Shown one piece after another: positions 62,558 through 64,000 of a DNA stretch of 64,000 bases; the stretch's first letter is position 1, and every line of letters begins with the position of its first letter. Made by a program: the position numbers and the translations under genes. Under the pieces are notes generated by a model. That model had not been told where the DNA came from and made no database searches. It saw nothing but the letters and a program-made list of their open reading frames with translations. The stretch comes from Medicago truncatula (lineage: Eukaryota > Streptophyta > Magnoliopsida > Fabales > Fabaceae), in assembly GCF_003473485.1 (NCBI RefSeq), contig NC_053044.1:37204091-37268090 (forward strand). The letters run 5' to 3'.

Positions 62558-64000
62558 TCTTCGACCAAGAAGCTCGTTCGGCCCTTAAATGTGCAGATAC
62601 TAACTATATAAAAACGCCGAAAAACTAGTTGAAATTTTGTTATTTCAACATCACTCAAATTTATATGGAACAAATCATTGGTGAAAATGTGAAATATTTC
62701 TTCAGCTGAGTAAATACAAAACCTAGCATAACAAAAAATAGAGATACACTTAACAGGATTATAGCATTAAGTAGAAGCAAGTTACTAAAGTTGGTATCAA
62801 GAGAATCAAAAGCATTAATTAATTGAAGGAACCAGATCCATGAATGAACATAAGATTTAATTAATTATTATTAATTAAAAAAAACCTTGAGTTGATGAAA
62901 CATAAAAAAGCTCAAGCTTATTTTCTTTATTTAGAAACTAAAAAAAAAAAAAAAAAACAATTTTTACACATCTAAATGAAAATTGAGGAAATCCCATTTA
63001 GATCAAACGTTTTGAAGAAACAATGAGAAGTACCTTGTTGTTGAGAAGAGAAATTAAGAATCACGAGAAACAAAGGTGAATTTTGCGAATCGCAGGAACA
63101 AGAACAAGACCTTGTTATTATGTGTGTCTGTTTGGTTTGTGTGTTGTGTTATTAGTATTACTCACTCGGTTGTTGTTTTGAATGTTTAACTGTGTTTCTG
63201 AAATTATGAACATGAGATGAGAAGAAAGAAGAAGAAGAAGAAGAAGAAGATTTTGTTTCTGATCCGAATGTGATTCATAAACACTTCTTTCAGACCAAGT
63301 GTTAATTAATCTCTTAAATGATTAATTAGTTTTTAAATAATTATGGATTATTATTATGCTTACACACACTACTACTACTACTACAACAAAAGGTGATATG
63401 CATTTTTACACTAACGTTTATAAAAATATTGTACTATATTTTACCAACATGTCCACAATTGACATATCACTCGGTTCCAAGGTTTTATCTAGGGTAAAAT
63501 GATTTTATTCAAAAAAATATATATCTAGGGTAAAATGATATGTATTAGATTTGGAGATTTTTATTTTGAATCTCGTATGTGTCTTTGAAATAGCTAAATG
63601 TAAATTGTTTTTTGAGTGTTTTTTAATTTTTTTTCTATAAAAAAAATGATAGATAATTAGTTTCTTTAAGTATGTAATTGTGAGTTTGATCTCTAACGAG
63701 ATAGTATCAAGGAAAATCGCATATTAAGAGAGATTGGTTATCTAGATATATCTTTATATCTCAAATGATTTATCTCTAATTTCAATTAAATTAATACATA
63801 TTAAGAGAGCTAAATGTGAGTTATTTTGAAACTGCATTTATTATGGTAACATTTTTATTTTGATCAAATAAGAAACAATTTTACATCACCCGAAAGCATG
63901 TAGATGAGATATCGAGTGTCTCTTCTAACTTAATCAAGGTTCTAGGTTCATTGTTGTTCTTCCGGTCTTAGTCATACAAAAATGTTAACACTTTTAGGAA
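62558..64000. promoter_or_regulatory. 5' UTR and promoter region of QUA2, then spacer
   Basis: A donor AACAAG/GTACTT near 63034 (minus) suggests a 5' UTR intron ending just before the start codon. A GAA microsatellite at 63220-63250 and an ACT run at 63369-63384 lie in the promoter side. Nothing else was recognised to the window end. Confidence 0.45.

Overview
The window looks like plant nuclear DNA, probably from a legume close to Medicago. Genes are split by short GT-AG introns, spacers are AT-rich, there are two intron-bearing tRNA-Tyr genes, and small tRNA-derived SINEs and long-inverted-repeat DNA transposons are common. No prokaryotic, organellar or CRISPR-like content was seen. The species is an inference; a genome search would settle it.

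Host genes in order: a clade-F-like PP2C phosphatase (126-2257, +, 282 aa); an APR-like thioredoxin-fold membrane protein (4250-7119, -, 312 aa); an MBD8-type methyl-CpG-binding-domain protein (13121-19171, -, about 885 aa); a 74-aa conserved small basic protein (29920-30702, -); a 672-aa protein with SDS22-like leucine-rich repeats (38547-40857, +); an intronless PORR-domain organelle RNA-binding protein (42730-43944, -, 404 aa); two tRNA-Tyr(GTA) genes (44064-44151 and 54604-54689, both -); and a QUA2/TSD2-type Golgi methyltransferase (56790-62557, -, 693 aa). All exon models were joined by hand from splice signals and reading phase. From memory, two pairs match Arabidopsis neighbours: PP2C with APRL4 (At1g34750/At1g34780) and the LRR protein with QUA2 (At1g78230/At1g78240). 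The segment therefore appears to keep ancestral gene order, stretched by transposons.

The spacers and some introns are packed with mobile DNA. Six elements (7777, 32193, 36765, 45675, 46786 and 52353) plus a seventh related to the first (55420) have terminal inverted repeats and 9-bp target duplications, the mark of Mutator-like (MULE) foldback elements and MITEs. A PIF/Harbinger element with both its genes (23457-26926) sits inside a LINE remnant. A copia-like solo LTR sits inside a hAT element (48118-50020). A LINE 3' end sits inside one arm of a MITE (28177-28606). SINEs with clear target duplications lie at 19903 and 46479. Degraded LTR-element fossils lie near 9722, 16640, 32640 and 60274.

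The genes serve separate housekeeping roles (signalling, redox/ER, chromatin, organelle RNA processing, cell-wall pectin) and do not form a cluster or pathway. I found no new biological system. The most informative signals are the nested and foldback transposons, an internal exon duplication in the MBD8 gene, and a few orphan pieces: a possible Helitron end and a lone exon-like segment near 45.4 kb.
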